Shown piece after piece: positions 63,142 to 64,000 of a stretch of 64,000 nt of DNA. A program made the position numbers and the translations under genes. Each line of letters opens with the position of its first letter. The stretch's first letter is position 1. The notes under the pieces were generated by a model that had not been told where the DNA came from, ran no database searches, and worked only from the letters and a program-made list of their open reading frames with translations. The DNA lies in NCBI GenBank assembly GCA_022376465.1, contig JACDTU010000007.1, forward strand, positions 868,001 to 932,000, written 5' to 3'. This DNA comes from Cubamyces lactineus. Lineage: Eukaryota > Basidiomycota > Agaricomycetes > Polyporales > Polyporaceae.

Positions 63142-64000
63142 ATGTCCGTGAGCATTTCGGATCCGGAGTCGTCAGGGCTGTCGAGCCTCGCCTCCAAGGT
63201 CCGCCTATCCTCGGGTACGCCACTTTTGTGCATGAAAATGGTCTGGGCATAGTGCAGAGACTAACGTTATGTTGATAAATATATTCGTCTAGGCTATGAG
63301 ATGCCCCGGCTCGGCTTTGGTGTGTACCAGAACTACACCACGCACGAATCGGTCTTGGAAGCGTTCAAGGCCGGATATAGGTTAGGTTCCCCTTGTCTTC
63401 ATACGAGGGGCGAGGTTAACACGCCGGAACTGCTAGACATATCGACTCCGCCCAAGCGTACAGGAACGAAGCGCACGTCGGCTCTGCGTTCCGCGAAAGT
63501 GGTCTGCCTCGCGAAGAGGTTTTCATCAGTGCGCAGCGTTCAGAGGTAGACGGACCGTCATGTGCATGAGAAGCTGATATTCTTGTTTTCCGTTGCAGCT
63601 ACCAAGTGTATCAGCAAGACGCATGGATACGAGACCACCCTGCGTGCCGTGGACGTTTCCCTGGAGCGCTTCGGTCTGGGTATGTCTCCCCCGCTCTCCG
63701 AAGTTATGGCGAATTCCAACTTAGATGGCGACATTGATCAAAGTTTGCTAACCCCCGTTCTAGACTACGTAGACCTCTACCTGATCCACGACCCGTACAA
63801 AGGGAAGGAAATGCGCCTGCAGACGTATAGAGCCCTCCTCGACGCACAGAAGGCGGGCAAGATTCGAACGGTCGGCGTGTCTAACTTGTAAGGGTTTATC
63901 AGCGTTTGAAGAGGGCCCTTTGGCCGGCATCGCGTATGTATTACTGATAGAACGCGCCCGTCATGGCAGCGGCGTGAAGCACCTGGAAGAGATTCGCGAA
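63142..64000 (+). CDS. Aldo/keto reductase, 3' end beyond the window
   Basis: Predicted NAD(P)H-dependent aldo/keto reductase, 5' part only. Exons 63142-63214, 63293-63380, 63437-63528, 63599-63679, 63764-63887 and 63970-64000 (continuing) give about 160 residues. Family motifs are MPRLGFGVYQNYTTHES at the first strand, then YRHIDSAQAYRNE with the catalytic Asp and Tyr, EVFITTKCISKTHGYE containing the active-site Lys, LYLIHDP with the His, and KIRTVGVSNF. This is the small, monomeric AKR type and is distinct in sequence and intron layout from the reductase at 13613-15169. The start ATGTCCGTG at 63142 precedes a short disordered leader of about 25 residues. The final acceptor (ATGGCAG, 63968-63969) was chosen by frame. 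Confidence 0.9.

Overview
The window is nuclear DNA of a filamentous basidiomycete, most likely an Agaricomycete of the wood- or litter-decay type. The evidence is the gene style: many GT-AG introns of about 50-70 nt with short CTRAY-like branch sites, tight gene spacing, and a content of secreted glycoside hydrolases, sedolisins and a GPI-anchored aspartic protease. All exon models were built by hand from splice signals, reading frame and family motifs. No alignment was run.

Layout. Positions 1-7381 are nearly empty: CT-rich and simple-repeat DNA with one weak spliced candidate (4601-4967). From 7382 to 17627 lie ribosomal protein uS7 (RPS5, minus), an RRM protein (plus), a BTB-domain protein (minus), an aldo/keto reductase with extremely short exons (minus) and an unrecognised 205-residue protein (plus). 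About 3.9 kb without a convincing gene follows (17628-21495), ending in a diverged tandem duplication of about 185 bp. From 21496 to 32828 four genes run on the minus strand: a GPI-anchored cysteine-rich protein, a GH17 glucanase-like enzyme, a 1291-residue gelsolin-repeat protein with a long disordered N-terminus, and a GPI-anchored GH16 endo-beta-glucanase. A 519-bp hAT-like MITE with a perfect 8-bp target duplication sits 102 bp upstream of the first of these.

From 33897 to 51951 there is a secreted-protease neighbourhood: two paralogous sedolisins (565 residues each) and one pepsin-type protease surround two tandem paralogous C2H2 zinc-finger proteins whose promoters share a gap-free block of about 55 bp. 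Two small proteins predicted to enter mitochondria are interspersed. The right part holds a fumarate reductase/cytochrome b5 fusion, a nicotinamide riboside kinase, a candidate PAXX/XRCC4-superfamily DNA-repair protein, an NTF2-like small protein, an amino-acid permease and the 5' part of a second aldo/keto reductase that runs off the end.

The GH16, GH17, sedolisin, pepsin and permease genes fit external glucan and protein digestion followed by amino-acid uptake. Whether the two zinc-finger proteins control the neighbouring proteases is inference from position only.
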